DNA of 64,000 nt. It comes from Pseudobacteriovorax sp. Its GTDB lineage: Bacteria; Bdellovibrionota_B; Oligoflexia; Oligoflexales; Oligoflexaceae. The stretch is taken from assembly GCA_013215145.1 (NCBI GenBank), contig JABSRP010000019.1, forward strand, positions 102,221 through 166,220. Direction: 5' to 3'. The notes beneath the pieces are model-generated. The model searched no databases and was not told where the DNA came from. It saw only the letters and a program-made list of their open reading frames with translations. Below are positions 29,133 through 37,529 of the stretch, in pieces (the first letter of the stretch is position 1; every line of letters begins with the position of its first letter). A program made the position numbers and the translations under genes.

Positions 29133-30047
29133 TCAATGGGATGATTGCGCTTCTTCATATTTTGCTTGGGTATATCCGCAAACACGATCCGTCCTCTGAC
29201 GGATTCTTCTACTGTCTTTTTGACAAAGCTCCTGCGGAATGTCTATGGCCGTAATCTTTTGAATATCATCAAATATTTTCATGGCTTGCTTAGTCGTCGG
29301 TGCGTTTTTGTCGTCACCGTGATAGCAAAGGATTGCAACGGCATGCATCAGCATCGAACACGGATTTCCTTGATCGTATTCGGCCGCCTTTTTGTGGTAA
29401 CTGATGCTTTTTTCTTTGTTTCCTCGTATACCCCAAAGCCAATCGATGAATACGCTATCGGGAACTAGTCGATAAAATAGTCCTAATCCGTAGTAGGCTG
29501 AACCTAGTAGGCTGACGTTAGGGCGAAATTGAAATTGATAATCGCCTTTTTCAATAATGTCCTGCCAGGCGTCGCGAATCTCTTTTCCGTGTTTTAGTGA
29601 GGCAAATATTCCATCGATACTTGCAATTTTTGCCAGTAGAGATGCGTTAAAAAATTTACATAGAGAGTTGTCGGGTTGTGAGGACAAGCACTTTTTGGTG
29701 TAGCTATGGCCTTTGGCTAATGTTGCACGAACCTCAGGGTCATCCGTCGGGTTTGGCATGCTAGAACCGACAATAAAGGCTTCGCTTGCATAAATCCAAT
29801 GCCCATCCCACCAGGTTGCTTCCTTTTTGAGAACACCTTCCAAAAGGTTTAGTCGCTCTAGATGCTCCTTCATAGTAAGCGGGCCTTTGTCGAAGATTTT
29901 ATTGAGAGCCATATAACGTTCGTAAGACTTGGGGTATTTTTTGAAGGGATCGAGGTTGACCTCATATAGTTTTGGTGATGAGTTGGCCATTGAGGTATGT
30001 CCCAGTAAAATCCCTAAGGTAAACAAAAAATATATAATAACTTTCAA
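29133..30047 (-). CDS. Exported helical-repeat protein of unknown function
   Basis: This 304-residue protein has an N-terminal signal peptide (residues 1-22). The body is helix-rich, with spaced aromatic and Ala/Gly positions reminiscent of TPR or Sel1-type repeats (KAAEYDQGNPCSMLMHAVAI, AYYGLGLFYRLVPDSVFIDW). Four cysteines (KKCLSSQPDNSLCKFF, PCSM, ELCQKDSR) could form disulfides in the periplasm. The start is TTG at 30047; no better start is present. A small GGGAGC/GCTCCC hairpin follows the stop. It diverges from the patatin gene. No enzymatic motif is seen. Confidence 0.6.
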   Translation of the reverse strand: MKVIIYFLFTLGILLGHTSMANSSPKLYEVNLDPFKKYPKSYERYMALNKIFDKGPLTMKEHLERLNLLEGVLKKEATWWDGHWIYASEAFIVGSSMPNPTDDPEVRATLAKGHSYTKKCLSSQPDNSLCKFFNASLLAKIASIDGIFASLKHGKEIRDAWQDIIEKGDYQFQFRPNVSLLGSAYYGLGLFYRLVPDSVFIDWLWGIRGNKEKSISYHKKAAEYDQGNPCSMLMHAVAILCYHGDDKNAPTTKQAMKIFDDIQKITAIDIPQELCQKDSRRIRQRTDRVCGYTQAKYEEAQSSH

Positions 30048-30271
30048 GAGTTGCAGGTCCCGTAGCGAGTGGTTGATGGTTTTATATACCAGCCTTGCCC
30101 AATAGATTCAGACTGGATCGTGCTGGCTATTTTTATTAGAATGGCTAAAAGATTTATAGCATTTTTCGAGAATAATTTCGATTTTTTGTGTAAAAAATCA
30201 GTTAAGATCAAACCTTTGACTGAGCATCCAAATTCTTTTGGCTAATGACAGCCAGTGCGGGGAATCTACAA

Positions 30272-31261
30272 ATGATTACGCGAGCCATGTGCTTTGATGG
30301 TGGTGGAGTTGGTGGGGTTTTTACCGGAACGATACTTAGGCGAATTCACGAATGGAACTCTTCTGTTTTGGGAATGACAAAAGTTTTTGCAGGAACGTCC
30401 ACAGGGTCCATCATTGCTTGTGCACTCGCTTTAAAGGAACCCATCCCCCCGGAAGATATTGTGCGCATCTATAAGCAAGCGGCTCCCGAAATCTTCACCA
30501 GAAAATGGATTTATCGCACAATCCCGTTTGATCGCATCTTCGGGACTCCTTATCAACTTGAACGACTCGAAAAAGCTCTTTGGGAGGTTTTCGGTGAGCA
30601 AAAACTAGGAGACCTAAGAAAGCAAGTCTTTATTCCCACCCTTGACGGCGATCGACGACTCTGGGGAGGAAAAAGGCGCCTTGCTGATGCCTACTTCTTC
30701 AATAACATCTCTCAAAGAGATTACGATCTAAACATGCGGATCATTGATGTCATTCAAGCTTCGTCGGCAGCACCTCTTTTTTTTCGTCCCTTTCAGAATC
30801 GATATATGGACGGTGGACTCATTTTAAATAACCCTTCTATTGGCCTGATTGCTGAGCTCATGGATCAAGGAATTGCCAGGGAAAATCTTGTAGTCCTAAG
30901 CGTAGGTACTGGAAAAATCGCCCCCTATATCGATTCCGATAATCGAAAGATTTGGGATTTAAGGCGTTTTATCAAACCAGTGGTTGCCAGTCTAACTAAC
31001 TCGAATATGCGCGTTTCCACAAAATTGGCACATAAATTACTAGAGGCCAACTATAAGCGCTTTGCCCCTTCTGTTTCTAAAGACTATCAATTAGATGAAA
31101 CCCTTGCGATGGACCGCTTAGAATTAGAGGCTAATTCGCTAGAAATGAATAGTGTTTATAAATGGTTGCAAGGATTTTATCGCCTCTATCAACTTGAGGG
31201 AGCTAGTGCAATACCTCCCCTCTCGCCCTTGAGTAAGAGTCTCACTGACCTCGATAAGTAG
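30272..31261 (+). CDS. Patatin-like phospholipase
   Basis: This roughly 329-residue protein is of the patatin/RssA family, which are serine lipid acyl hydrolases. Near the N-terminus lie the oxyanion motif DGGGVGG and the nucleophile elbow GTSTGS (Ser at position 52 counted from an upstream ATG at 30245). The Asp of the catalytic dyad is in YMDGGLILNNP. I choose the ATG at 30272 because GGGGA lies eight bases upstream, while the ATG at 30245 has no ribosome binding site and its extra nine residues add nothing to the fold. No signal peptide is seen, so it is cytoplasmic or exported by another route. In predatory or pathogenic bacteria such enzymes can be effectors, but that is inference. Confidence 0.85.
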   Translation: MITRAMCFDGGGVGGVFTGTILRRIHEWNSSVLGMTKVFAGTSTGSIIACALALKEPIPPEDIVRIYKQAAPEIFTRKWIYRTIPFDRIFGTPYQLERLEKALWEVFGEQKLGDLRKQVFIPTLDGDRRLWGGKRRLADAYFFNNISQRDYDLNMRIIDVIQASSAAPLFFRPFQNRYMDGGLILNNPSIGLIAELMDQGIARENLVVLSVGTGKIAPYIDSDNRKIWDLRRFIKPVVASLTNSNMRVSTKLAHKLLEANYKRFAPSVSKDYQLDETLAMDRLELEANSLEMNSVYKWLQGFYRLYQLEGASAIPPLSPLSKSLTDLDK

Positions 31262-31350
31262 CCAATAACTTAGGTAAAAAAAACTACTTTAGGAAATTCT
31301 GAAACTTACCGATAGTACGAATGGATAAGAGACGTACAATAAGGGTTCGT

Positions 31351-32571
31351 ATGCTCCGAATTATTTGTATAGTTTTAACGATTACTCTATTAATCGCCTG
31401 TAAAAAATCTTCAATCGATGTCAACGATAATGAGTTGAAGGGTCCAGATGGTGCGGATATTGAGGGGATCAACCTAAACCCTATTTTGGAGAACCTACCT
31501 CAACCGAATTCACGATTGACTCGGATTAATGTGCGGGTTTCTGGGCTCAGTATCGCTAATTACATCTATAAGGTGGCTGCTGCCGAAACTTTAGATTGTG
31601 CAAATGCCACCGGGTATAGCCTTAATCCCATCGGAACTCCTATTGATATCGATATCTCTACTGTACCAGATGGTATGATGGGACTTTGCTTACTTGCTCA
31701 ACACGAAAACCTCATTTGGCAAACTTACGATCAAGCGATTCGGTACGAATGGGTTAAGGAGACTGGTGCCTTACCGAGCCCAGAAAATTTAAGATTTATT
31801 CATGGTAGTGAGTCCATAACTCTCATTTGGGATGAGGTTCAAGATAGCGAAGGGTTTTTGATTGCCCGAGCCCTCACTCTTGTGGATTGGAAGCCCGAAG
31901 ACGGCGCTATCTACGAGATTGGTAGACATGATCTAGTGGATGTGATTGCTAGCGGCAGCGAGTCTAGTCTTGTCGATAGTGGATTAGTAAACGACACATC
32001 CTATCATTATTACGTGTTTTCTTACGATGAAAACAAAAGGTATTCACCGCCTTCTATCATCAGTGTTATTCCCTCCTTGAACGATTATGCTTGGGTCAAA
32101 GTTCAGCCTGGTGCGCATTTAGAGAATGCGGTGGTAGCAGGGACACGATTTGACGGTTCCACTGATCTTTATCTTTGCCGGGGACAACAACTGAATCAAG
32201 CTGGACAAGTTGTGGCTCGTTTACCTGGTAAGTTTGTACCCGACAAAAAAGGTGATCCGTCCGAGGGAGTTTGTTACGTAGCAAACAGGCAGCAAACCAC
32301 TGACTTCGAGATTCTAGTTTTGACGTCTGGCACTTTTGATGAAGCATTGGCATGGAGTAGCGTCTCTCAAGGACCAAGTTTTCCGGCACAAAGCATAATT
32401 GGAGGAAACAGTTTAGAGACTGATCTCTTTATCTGTCGATTTAAGACTGGAATGAATGATGTCTATATTCCGGGTTATGTTGCCTTGAATCAATCTTGTG
32501 CTGTGGACGCGGTGGGTGTTCCAAACAATACTACGACTTCTGCCGACTTTGAAATATTGCTAGCAAAATGA
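31351..32571 (+). CDS. Lipoprotein with two DM9-like repeats
   Basis: The ATG at 31351 is supported by AAGGG five bases upstream and gives a clean lipoprotein signal ending LLIAC. Residues about 140-250 look like a fibronectin type III/Ig sandwich (PSPENLRFIHGSESITLIWD, then YHYYVFSYDENKRYSPPS). The C-terminal 170 residues contain two repeats of a DM9-like pattern. The first is AHLENAVVAGTRFDGSTDLY, then CRG, LPGKFVP and CYVANRQQTTDFEIL. The second is SFPAQSIIGG, DLFICRF, YIPGYVAL and SADFEILLA. DM9 repeats are best known in animal and fungal lectin-like proteins. Carbohydrate binding at the cell surface is a reasonable but unproven idea. Confidence 0.7.
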   Translation: MLRIICIVLTITLLIACKKSSIDVNDNELKGPDGADIEGINLNPILENLPQPNSRLTRINVRVSGLSIANYIYKVAAAETLDCANATGYSLNPIGTPIDIDISTVPDGMMGLCLLAQHENLIWQTYDQAIRYEWVKETGALPSPENLRFIHGSESITLIWDEVQDSEGFLIARALTLVDWKPEDGAIYEIGRHDLVDVIASGSESSLVDSGLVNDTSYHYYVFSYDENKRYSPPSIISVIPSLNDYAWVKVQPGAHLENAVVAGTRFDGSTDLYLCRGQQLNQAGQVVARLPGKFVPDKKGDPSEGVCYVANRQQTTDFEILVLTSGTFDEALAWSSVSQGPSFPAQSIIGGNSLETDLFICRFKTGMNDVYIPGYVALNQSCAVDAVGVPNNTTTSADFEILLAK

Positions 32572-32625
32572 TATTTCAAAACTGATTCCGTTCAAATATC
32601 CTGTTTTATCAAACCTGCCGGAATA

Positions 32626-32674
32626 CTCCCACTAGAATGGAGACGACCGAAGGTTGTCGCATGCTTAGTGGGAG
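32626..32674. repeat. TnpB left-end hairpin
   Basis: CTCCCACTA (32626-32634) pairs with TAGTGGGAG (32666-32674). Inside is a second stem GACGACC/GGTTGTC. The segment CGCATGCTTAGTGGGAG recurs with three mismatches at the right end (34021-34037), so the pair probably marks the ends of an IS200/IS605-like element. Confidence 0.55.
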
Positions 32675-32725
32675 ATGGATAGGGGCTAATGTGATCCGAG
32701 CGAAAGCGAGGTGAGCAATATATCC

Positions 32726-32754
32726 TTGACAACCATACAATTGTCTAGCAATAT
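32726..32754 (+). promoter_or_regulatory. Sigma-70-type promoter for tnpB
   Basis: TTGACA (32726-32731) is followed, after exactly 17 bases, by CAATAT (32749-32754). The start codon region lies 25 bases further on. A perfect -35 box and ideal spacing make this the best promoter match in the window. Confidence 0.6.
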
Positions 32755-32778
32755 CCACCCAACACTTTGTAATCAAGG

Positions 32779-34020
32779 ATGATTCCTGTGGCTCAGATTG
32801 GGTACAAATACAAGCTTCGATTGAACTGGAGGACCAAAGATCGTCTCAATCAGTGGATTGGTGCAAACCGCCTACTTTGGAACCTCGCCCTGTCTCAAAG
32901 AGAAATGATAGAACATAAAGAATTCAAATTTCGTGAGACCATAGCTGGTAACTTCTCTTCGCTTAACTACAATTACCAGGAAAAACAGCTCAAGGCTTTG
33001 AAGAACGAGTATCCCTTTTTTAAAGATCTTCCCTCCCAGTCTCTTCAGCAGTGTTTGATGCAACTAGATAGAGCTTTCAAAAGCTTCTTTAAGAAGCGGG
33101 CTGATTTTCCCAAACCAAAGAAAAAAGGAAAACGAGAAGCCGGTATCAGATTTCCTTCGCTTAAAGAAGGAGCCATTGAGTATGATAAGCACTCAAGGAG
33201 AAAAGCCTGGGTCACTCTTCCCAAAATTGGAAGGCTCCGCTTTGTCTCTTCGAGGCCCTTTTCAGGGAAAGTTAAGAATGTAACCCTTACCAAAAAAGGT
33301 ATGGATTTTTTCGTATCTTTCGGTGTTGATCAAGATTTAAAAGTCGTGGGAAACACGTCTGGTTCAGCAGTTGGTATAGATAGAGGCGTCGTCCATACAT
33401 TAGCCATAAGCAACGGTGAATTCTTAGATCTGCCCACAGAAAGAATTAAAATACTAGAAGACAAAATCGCAAAGCTTCAGGCTAGACTTGCCAAAAAGAA
33501 AGAGTTTTCGGCAAACTGGATGAAACAAAACGAGAAAATCAATAGAGTCCATAATCGGATCACAAATATTCGCAAAGACTTCCTCTGGAAATCAGCTCAC
33601 AATCTCACCAAAAACCACGGTATGATTGGAATTGAGGACCTGGGAACACAACGGATGACCCAATCTGCGAAAGGATCTATTGAGAACCCAGGAAGGAATG
33701 TAGCGCAGAAGTCTGGGCTGAATCGAGCGATACTTAGACAGGGGTGGTATGATTTTTCAGTTAAGCTAAAGTGGCAAGCTGAAAAACATGACGCAAGGGT
33801 CATTGAAGTTGCTCCTCATAATACTTCAATCATCTGCTCCGCCTGCTCTCATAAATCCTCGGCTAATCGTATTAGTCAGGAGCTGTTTCGCTGCGTTGAA
33901 TGTAGATATGAAGACAATGCCGATACCAATGCGGCTAAAAATATTCTGGAACGGGCGGCTGGTGCAACCGTCCATAATGCTTTGATGGACTTGGGTCTGG
34001 ATAAGAATCCCCCACTATAG
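32779..34020 (+). CDS. tnpB: TnpB, RNA-guided transposon-associated nuclease
   Basis: This 413-residue protein has the IS200/IS605 accessory (OrfB/TnpB) architecture: an N-terminal helix-turn-helix (IGYKYKLRLNW, NRLLWNLAL), a RuvC-like nuclease and a zinc ribbon. RuvC catalytic residues are Asp201 (GIDRGVVHTLAIS), Glu286 (GIEDLGT) and Asp382 (DTNAAKNILERA). The zinc ribbon is CSACSHKSSANR, then FRCVECRYED. All three acidic residues are intact, so nuclease activity is plausible. Family knowledge: TnpB uses an RNA from the element's right end to cut matching DNA. No TnpA transposase gene is present. The ATG at 32779 and a GTG at 32788 are both possible starts; AAGGA lies eight bases before the GTG. 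Confidence 0.9.
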   Translation: MIPVAQIGYKYKLRLNWRTKDRLNQWIGANRLLWNLALSQREMIEHKEFKFRETIAGNFSSLNYNYQEKQLKALKNEYPFFKDLPSQSLQQCLMQLDRAFKSFFKKRADFPKPKKKGKREAGIRFPSLKEGAIEYDKHSRRKAWVTLPKIGRLRFVSSRPFSGKVKNVTLTKKGMDFFVSFGVDQDLKVVGNTSGSAVGIDRGVVHTLAISNGEFLDLPTERIKILEDKIAKLQARLAKKKEFSANWMKQNEKINRVHNRITNIRKDFLWKSAHNLTKNHGMIGIEDLGTQRMTQSAKGSIENPGRNVAQKSGLNRAILRQGWYDFSVKLKWQAEKHDARVIEVAPHNTSIICSACSHKSSANRISQELFRCVECRYEDNADTNAAKNILERAAGATVHNALMDLGLDKNPPL

Positions 34021-34046
34021 CGAATGCTTAGTGGAGGGAGGTTTCA
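34009..34046 (+). other. TnpB element right end and possible guide-RNA scaffold 3' end
   Basis: CCCCCACTA (34009-34017) pairs with TAGTGG (34029-34034), overlapping the tnpB stop codon, and is followed by GGAGGTTTCAA. In this family the guide RNA ends at the right boundary and reads into adjacent DNA as guide. The stop codon of rsmE (TGA, minus strand) lies inside this end at 34044-34046, so the insertion reaches the very 3' end of rsmE. Confidence 0.5.
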
Positions 34047-34787
34047 ATTCGTGAGACGGCTTTCCTGAGCAGACAGGAAAACTGAGATAGCAGCAATAAA
34101 TGCGCTGTCTGTTCTTACTATTCTAGAGAAAAGTCTGAGCCCCTCGAATCCGTTCGATTCAAACATTTGAATCTCCTTAAAGGTCCAGCCCCTTTCCGAG
34201 CCAATGGCGACAAGAATGTTCTGGTCATCCTGAGTTTTCATTTGACCAGCTTGCTGAAATGCAGCGGGGTAATTATCATCCTTATGGAAAAAGTACTTGT
34301 AAGGAACAGATTCAAATGTGTGCTTCGTTAATTCGCTAAATTGGTTCAGCAGGGTAATCTCTGGAAGGATCGTTGAGTATGATTGACTCGCGCCCTCCAT
34401 TAACAAAGGAATGTATTTGCTAGGATCAAGTACCTGGCTGGATACGTAGGATTTTTCGCCCAACTCAGTCGGTAACAAATAAATGTGTTTGACCCCAAGA
34501 GCCGCGGACTCGCGAAATACTCTCTTCATTGTGTTTGGTCTTGATAATCCACAAAGCAGAATGATATTGGAAGCTGGAGGAGGCGGTTTTGGGTTTTGTA
34601 GGGCGAAAAAAACCCCTTCGGAGGTGATACGTGTGATAGCGCAATCATAAATCATTTGATTGACGATCCCAGCTCGAAATGTATCGCCTTCCTTAAGTTT
34701 CAAAACTTTGAAGATATGCTTTGCTCTAATATCGTTCTTTGAAAAAAAATGTGGTTCATTTGAGTCTTTTAGGAGGATTAGATTCAT
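34044..34787 (-). CDS. rsmE: 16S rRNA (uracil-1498-N3)-methyltransferase
   Basis: From the ATG at 34787 this gives 247 residues, the usual RsmE length. A longer frame opens at 34856, but its extra 23 residues do not match the family start. The N-terminal PUA-like part (AKHIFKVLKLKEGDTFR) precedes the SPOUT methyltransferase domain. That domain carries the SAM-binding knot motifs (IILLCGLSRPNTMKRVFRESAALGVKH, IAIGSERGW-type VAIGSERGWTFKEI, RLFSRIVRTDSAFIAAISV). It methylates U1498 in the 30S subunit. No ribosome binding site is obvious. The stop codon lies within the TnpB element's right end, so the last residues (RLTN) may have been set by that insertion. Confidence 0.92.
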   Translation of the reverse strand: MNLILLKDSNEPHFFSKNDIRAKHIFKVLKLKEGDTFRAGIVNQMIYDCAITRITSEGVFFALQNPKPPPPASNIILLCGLSRPNTMKRVFRESAALGVKHIYLLPTELGEKSYVSSQVLDPSKYIPLLMEGASQSYSTILPEITLLNQFSELTKHTFESVPYKYFFHKDDNYPAAFQQAGQMKTQDDQNILVAIGSERGWTFKEIQMFESNGFEGLRLFSRIVRTDSAFIAAISVFLSAQESRLTN

Positions 34788-35003
34788 TCGAGTGATTCTA
34801 CAGTTAGGGATTAGTGAAGGCTTGCAAAAGGATAATAGCCCAAAGTTATTTAGCATTCTGGACTTTAATTGCCAAACAAAAAAAATACCCAGACCTGTCG
34901 TTTACCCACAACGCTGGGAATTAATTACCTGTCGAGAATAAAAAAAAGAATCAAAATTCTAAGTAAATCAATGTAATAGGTCATGATCTGTTTGTAGGCA
35001 AGT

Positions 35004-35030
35004 TTTAGTTTTCCGAGGGCCTGGCGATAA
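35004..35030 (+). promoter_or_regulatory. Sigma-28 (FliA) flagellar promoter
   Basis: TTTAGTTT (35004-35011), an 11-base spacer and GGCGATAA (35023-35030) match the FliA consensus TAAAGTTT-N11-GCCGATAA in 6/8 and 7/8 positions. It lies 53 bases before the flagellin start. Confidence 0.8.
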
Positions 35031-35082
35031 CTTGTAGGCATCCAGGAGGGATGGCAAACAACCCAGAGTCAGGAGGACAGAA

Positions 35083-36006
35083 ATGGGATTACGTATTAGA
35101 ACCAATGTTGCGTCCTTAAACGCGCAACGCCGATTAGAGTCTAGCACAAGTGCTCTAGCGGATTCTTCAAACAAGTTGGCTTCAGGGAAAAGAATCAACA
35201 AGGCTGCTGATGATGCCGCAGGTCTTGCCATTTCTTCGAACTTAAATGCTGACGTTCGATCACTCACTCAAGCCCGTCGAAACGCAAATGATGGTGTCTC
35301 CTTAGTCCAGACGGCGGAAGGCAGTCTGGTGGAAACGACTAGTATGCTCACGCGTCTGCGAGAACTAGCTGTTCAAGGTGCAAGTGATACCATCGGTCAA
35401 ACGGAACGAGAATTCTTAAACAAAGAATTTGTCGCTCTAAAAGATGAGATTGATCGAATCGCCAACGCTACCGAATTCAACGGTACAAGGCTTTTAATTG
35501 GAAACGCTGATGTTGGCGATGAGATTGCCAATGCTGAGGGAACGTTTCCTTTGGAAATTCAAGTCGGTAAAGACTACTACGGTGACGCTGACAATGTTGA
35601 GCAAGAAAATCAAGTCAATATTATCAAGATTGATTTAGGCGAAATCAACGCCTTCACATCGGGTGATGGGTCCCTAGATATTGGTACTTCGGAAGAGGGT
35701 ACGAAAGTAAATACCAAGCAAGATGCTCAGCAGAGTATTATGAAATTAGACGATGCCTTGGTCAAGGTTAGTGATTATCGATCTTACTTAGGTTCTGTAC
35801 AGAATCGCCTATCTTCCACCATCAATAACCTAGGATCGCAGGTTGAAAATCTAACTGCTGCCAATAGTCGAATCGAAGATACAGATTTCGCAGCAGAAAC
35901 AGCCCGCTACACGTCGACAAATATTCTTCAGCAGGCTGGTTCTTCTGTACTATCTCAGGCTAATCAGTTGCCTCAGGTCGCACTAGGTTTGGTTAATAAC
36001 CTCTAG
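35083..36006 (+). CDS. fliC: Flagellin
   Basis: In this 307-residue flagellin, the N-terminal D0/D1 helices start [18 protein letters not shown], continue with [20 protein letters not shown], then [20 protein letters not shown]. The conserved C-terminal D0 ends [18 protein letters not shown], close to the canonical motif. The central variable region is short (about 90 residues), so the filament surface is small. It is exported through the flagellar type III system and polymerises on the filament. An AGGAGG lies six bases before the ATG and a sigma-28 promoter lies upstream. A hairpin terminator follows, so the gene is a single unit. Confidence 0.96.
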   Translation: MGLRIRTNVASLNAQRRLESSTSALADSSNKLASGKRINKAADDAAGLAISSNLNADVRSLTQARRNANDGVSLVQTAEGSLVETTSMLTRLRELAVQGASDTIGQTEREFLNKEFVALKDEIDRIANATEFNGTRLLIGNADVGDEIANAEGTFPLEIQVGKDYYGDADNVEQENQVNIIKIDLGEINAFTSGDGSLDIGTSEEGTKVNTKQDAQQSIMKLDDALVKVSDYRSYLGSVQNRLSSTINNLGSQVENLTAANSRIEDTDFAAETARYTSTNILQQAGSSVLSQANQLPQVALGLVNNL

Positions 36007-36030
36007 GATTTGAGCTATGACTTCTTTTTG

Positions 36031-36059
36031 GGAGATCCTTGATTGGATCTCCTATTTTT
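36031..36059 (+). terminator. Rho-independent terminator of flagellin gene
   Basis: GGAGATCC (36031-36038) and GGATCTCC (36045-36052) form a perfect 8-bp stem with a 6-base loop, followed by TATTTTTG. Confidence 0.85.
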
Positions 36060-36101
36060 GCCTTTATGAGCCATAATATGCTCCGAAACGGGTAAAAGAA
36101 A

Positions 36102-36680
36102 ATGCAATTTAGTCAAACAGATAGAGATATACTAAAATCTAGGAAGATGGCTCACTTTCTAAGGTTTAGCTTGGCTGCTTTGCATTTACTTCGCGATGTT
36201 AGTGGCAAGACTCCGGTTAGCTACCGTTTCCCCAAAAAATGCAGTAAGTGTGGAAAAATCTATCACTCTCCAGACGCTTTTCTCTCGGAAACGGATGAGT
36301 TAGTTGAAAACTCAAACGACATCTGTTACCAAATCGCCGGCAAAACCCGAATCTTTCGTTACCGCAATTGTAAAAAACCTTGTATGAGTACTTTAGTGGT
36401 TACTTCGGAGGAAAGACGGGATAGTAGTCCTGGGGGACTCGAGAAAAGGCGTTTATTCCAAAACTTGGAATCGTCTCTGAAGAACTCATTCCCGGGCCTC
36501 AGTTGTAAGGCGAGGCATGATGGATTACTCTACCTATTTCGATTGATCATTCTTGAGGGGTTTAAACCAGATGAGGCCCACGAATTACTCATTCAGGACC
36601 TCGATAGCGGTAGTTTTCAGGGTTTTGTCAATGAACCAAAGGTTGCTGTAGAGCAATTCAAGCAAAAGCGTACGGTTTGA
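36102..36680 (+). CDS. Unknown protein with zinc-ribbon-like cysteines
   Basis: I do not recognise this 192-residue protein. It has a possible zinc-binding set: KKCSKCGKIYHS at about 48-60, a single Cys in NDICYQIAG and KKPCMST downstream. The N-terminus is basic and helical (RKMAHFLRFSLAALHLLRDV) and the C-terminal part is helical with a LLYLFRLIILEGFKPDEAHEL segment. There is no signal peptide. It lies 42 bases after the flagellin terminator in the same direction, so it may depend on its own promoter. A DNA- or RNA-binding role is possible, but nothing beyond the cysteines supports it. Confidence 0.6.
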   Translation: MQFSQTDRDILKSRKMAHFLRFSLAALHLLRDVSGKTPVSYRFPKKCSKCGKIYHSPDAFLSETDELVENSNDICYQIAGKTRIFRYRNCKKPCMSTLVVTSEERRDSSPGGLEKRRLFQNLESSLKNSFPGLSCKARHDGLLYLFRLIILEGFKPDEAHELLIQDLDSGSFQGFVNEPKVAVEQFKQKRTV

Positions 36681-36733
36681 GCTTTAGGTAAGGTCAGCCA
36701 ACACTATACTATTTAATGCCACATCCCAGTTAG

Positions 36734-37372
36734 TTACATGGTAGAGATAAACTGGTCGGCCTCTTTTGTAGATTTTTCCATATTATTGACCAGATATCTA
36801 ATATCTTTCTCGATAGAGCGAAACTCGGCTTTAAACGATCCAAGTGCCGCTGCATTGAGGTTGTGTTTAAGAAAAAGTACCTGATCATTGAACTTATCCA
36901 GGATAGGATCGAGAGACGCTTCGACTCGTCTCATAGATGCCAGCATTGGTTTGAATCGTTTTTTGGTAGCAGCCAATTTCCGTCTACTTTCTACACGATA
37001 CTTTTTGGTTTTGATCTGTCCAATCTCAGTTTGCCATTCAGCAAATAGATCAGTGGCAATGCTTTCTACACGATCGATCCTTGCGCTCAGTGCTTTTGCC
37101 TCGCTCTTGGCATCACTATAGTCTTCAGCGAGAGCATCGTAGGTGGTTTCTAAATGACCCGCATCAAACTTATACTCGCTACGAATTTTAGAAATTGTGT
37201 CTTTGAATTCTTCCTTTACTTCATTTTGTGATTCTGTTGTTTTCTCAATATTTGACTTCAACAGGTCTCTTTTCTCTTGGCCTAGGGTCTCCCAAACGCT
37301 GTAATAAACCGTGGAACAGGAACTGATGAAAAGTAGGCTAACAGAAAGGCATAGGCGGCGAATGATTGACAT
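36734..37372 (-). CDS. DUF2959-family coiled-coil lipoprotein
   Basis: This 212-residue protein has a lipoprotein-type signal (LLFISSC, Cys19) followed by sequence that fits the DUF2959 pattern: YYSVWETLGQEKRDLL, a long heptad-rich helix (SEAKALSARIDRVE), and QVLFLKHNLNAAALGSFKAE. It is probably membrane-anchored, and function is not known for the family. Alternating charged residues over about 150 positions suggest a coiled coil. AGGA lies before the ATG at 37372. Neighbours are unrelated. Confidence 0.78.
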   Translation of the reverse strand: MSIIRRLCLSVSLLFISSCSTVYYSVWETLGQEKRDLLKSNIEKTTESQNEVKEEFKDTISKIRSEYKFDAGHLETTYDALAEDYSDAKSEAKALSARIDRVESIATDLFAEWQTEIGQIKTKKYRVESRRKLAATKKRFKPMLASMRRVEASLDPILDKFNDQVLFLKHNLNAAALGSFKAEFRSIEKDIRYLVNNMEKSTKEADQFISTM

Positions 37373-37529
37373 ACTTCATCCTTTTTTTGAGAATGTTCGG
37401 AAAACGCCTAGCATAGCCTGAAGAAACTTTCGAACAGATTTTTTATAAAAACGTAGATATTATGCCTTGGTATCTTTGATAAAGCTTTTTAATCATTGGT
37501 TTTTTTGTTGTTTTCGTGTGAAGGTCGCG

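Noticed and set aside
35051..35119. Small ORF overlapping the flagellin start, preceded by AGGAGG
   Set aside because: The AGGAGG is only one base before its ATG, too close to work, and the flagellin frame explains the region.
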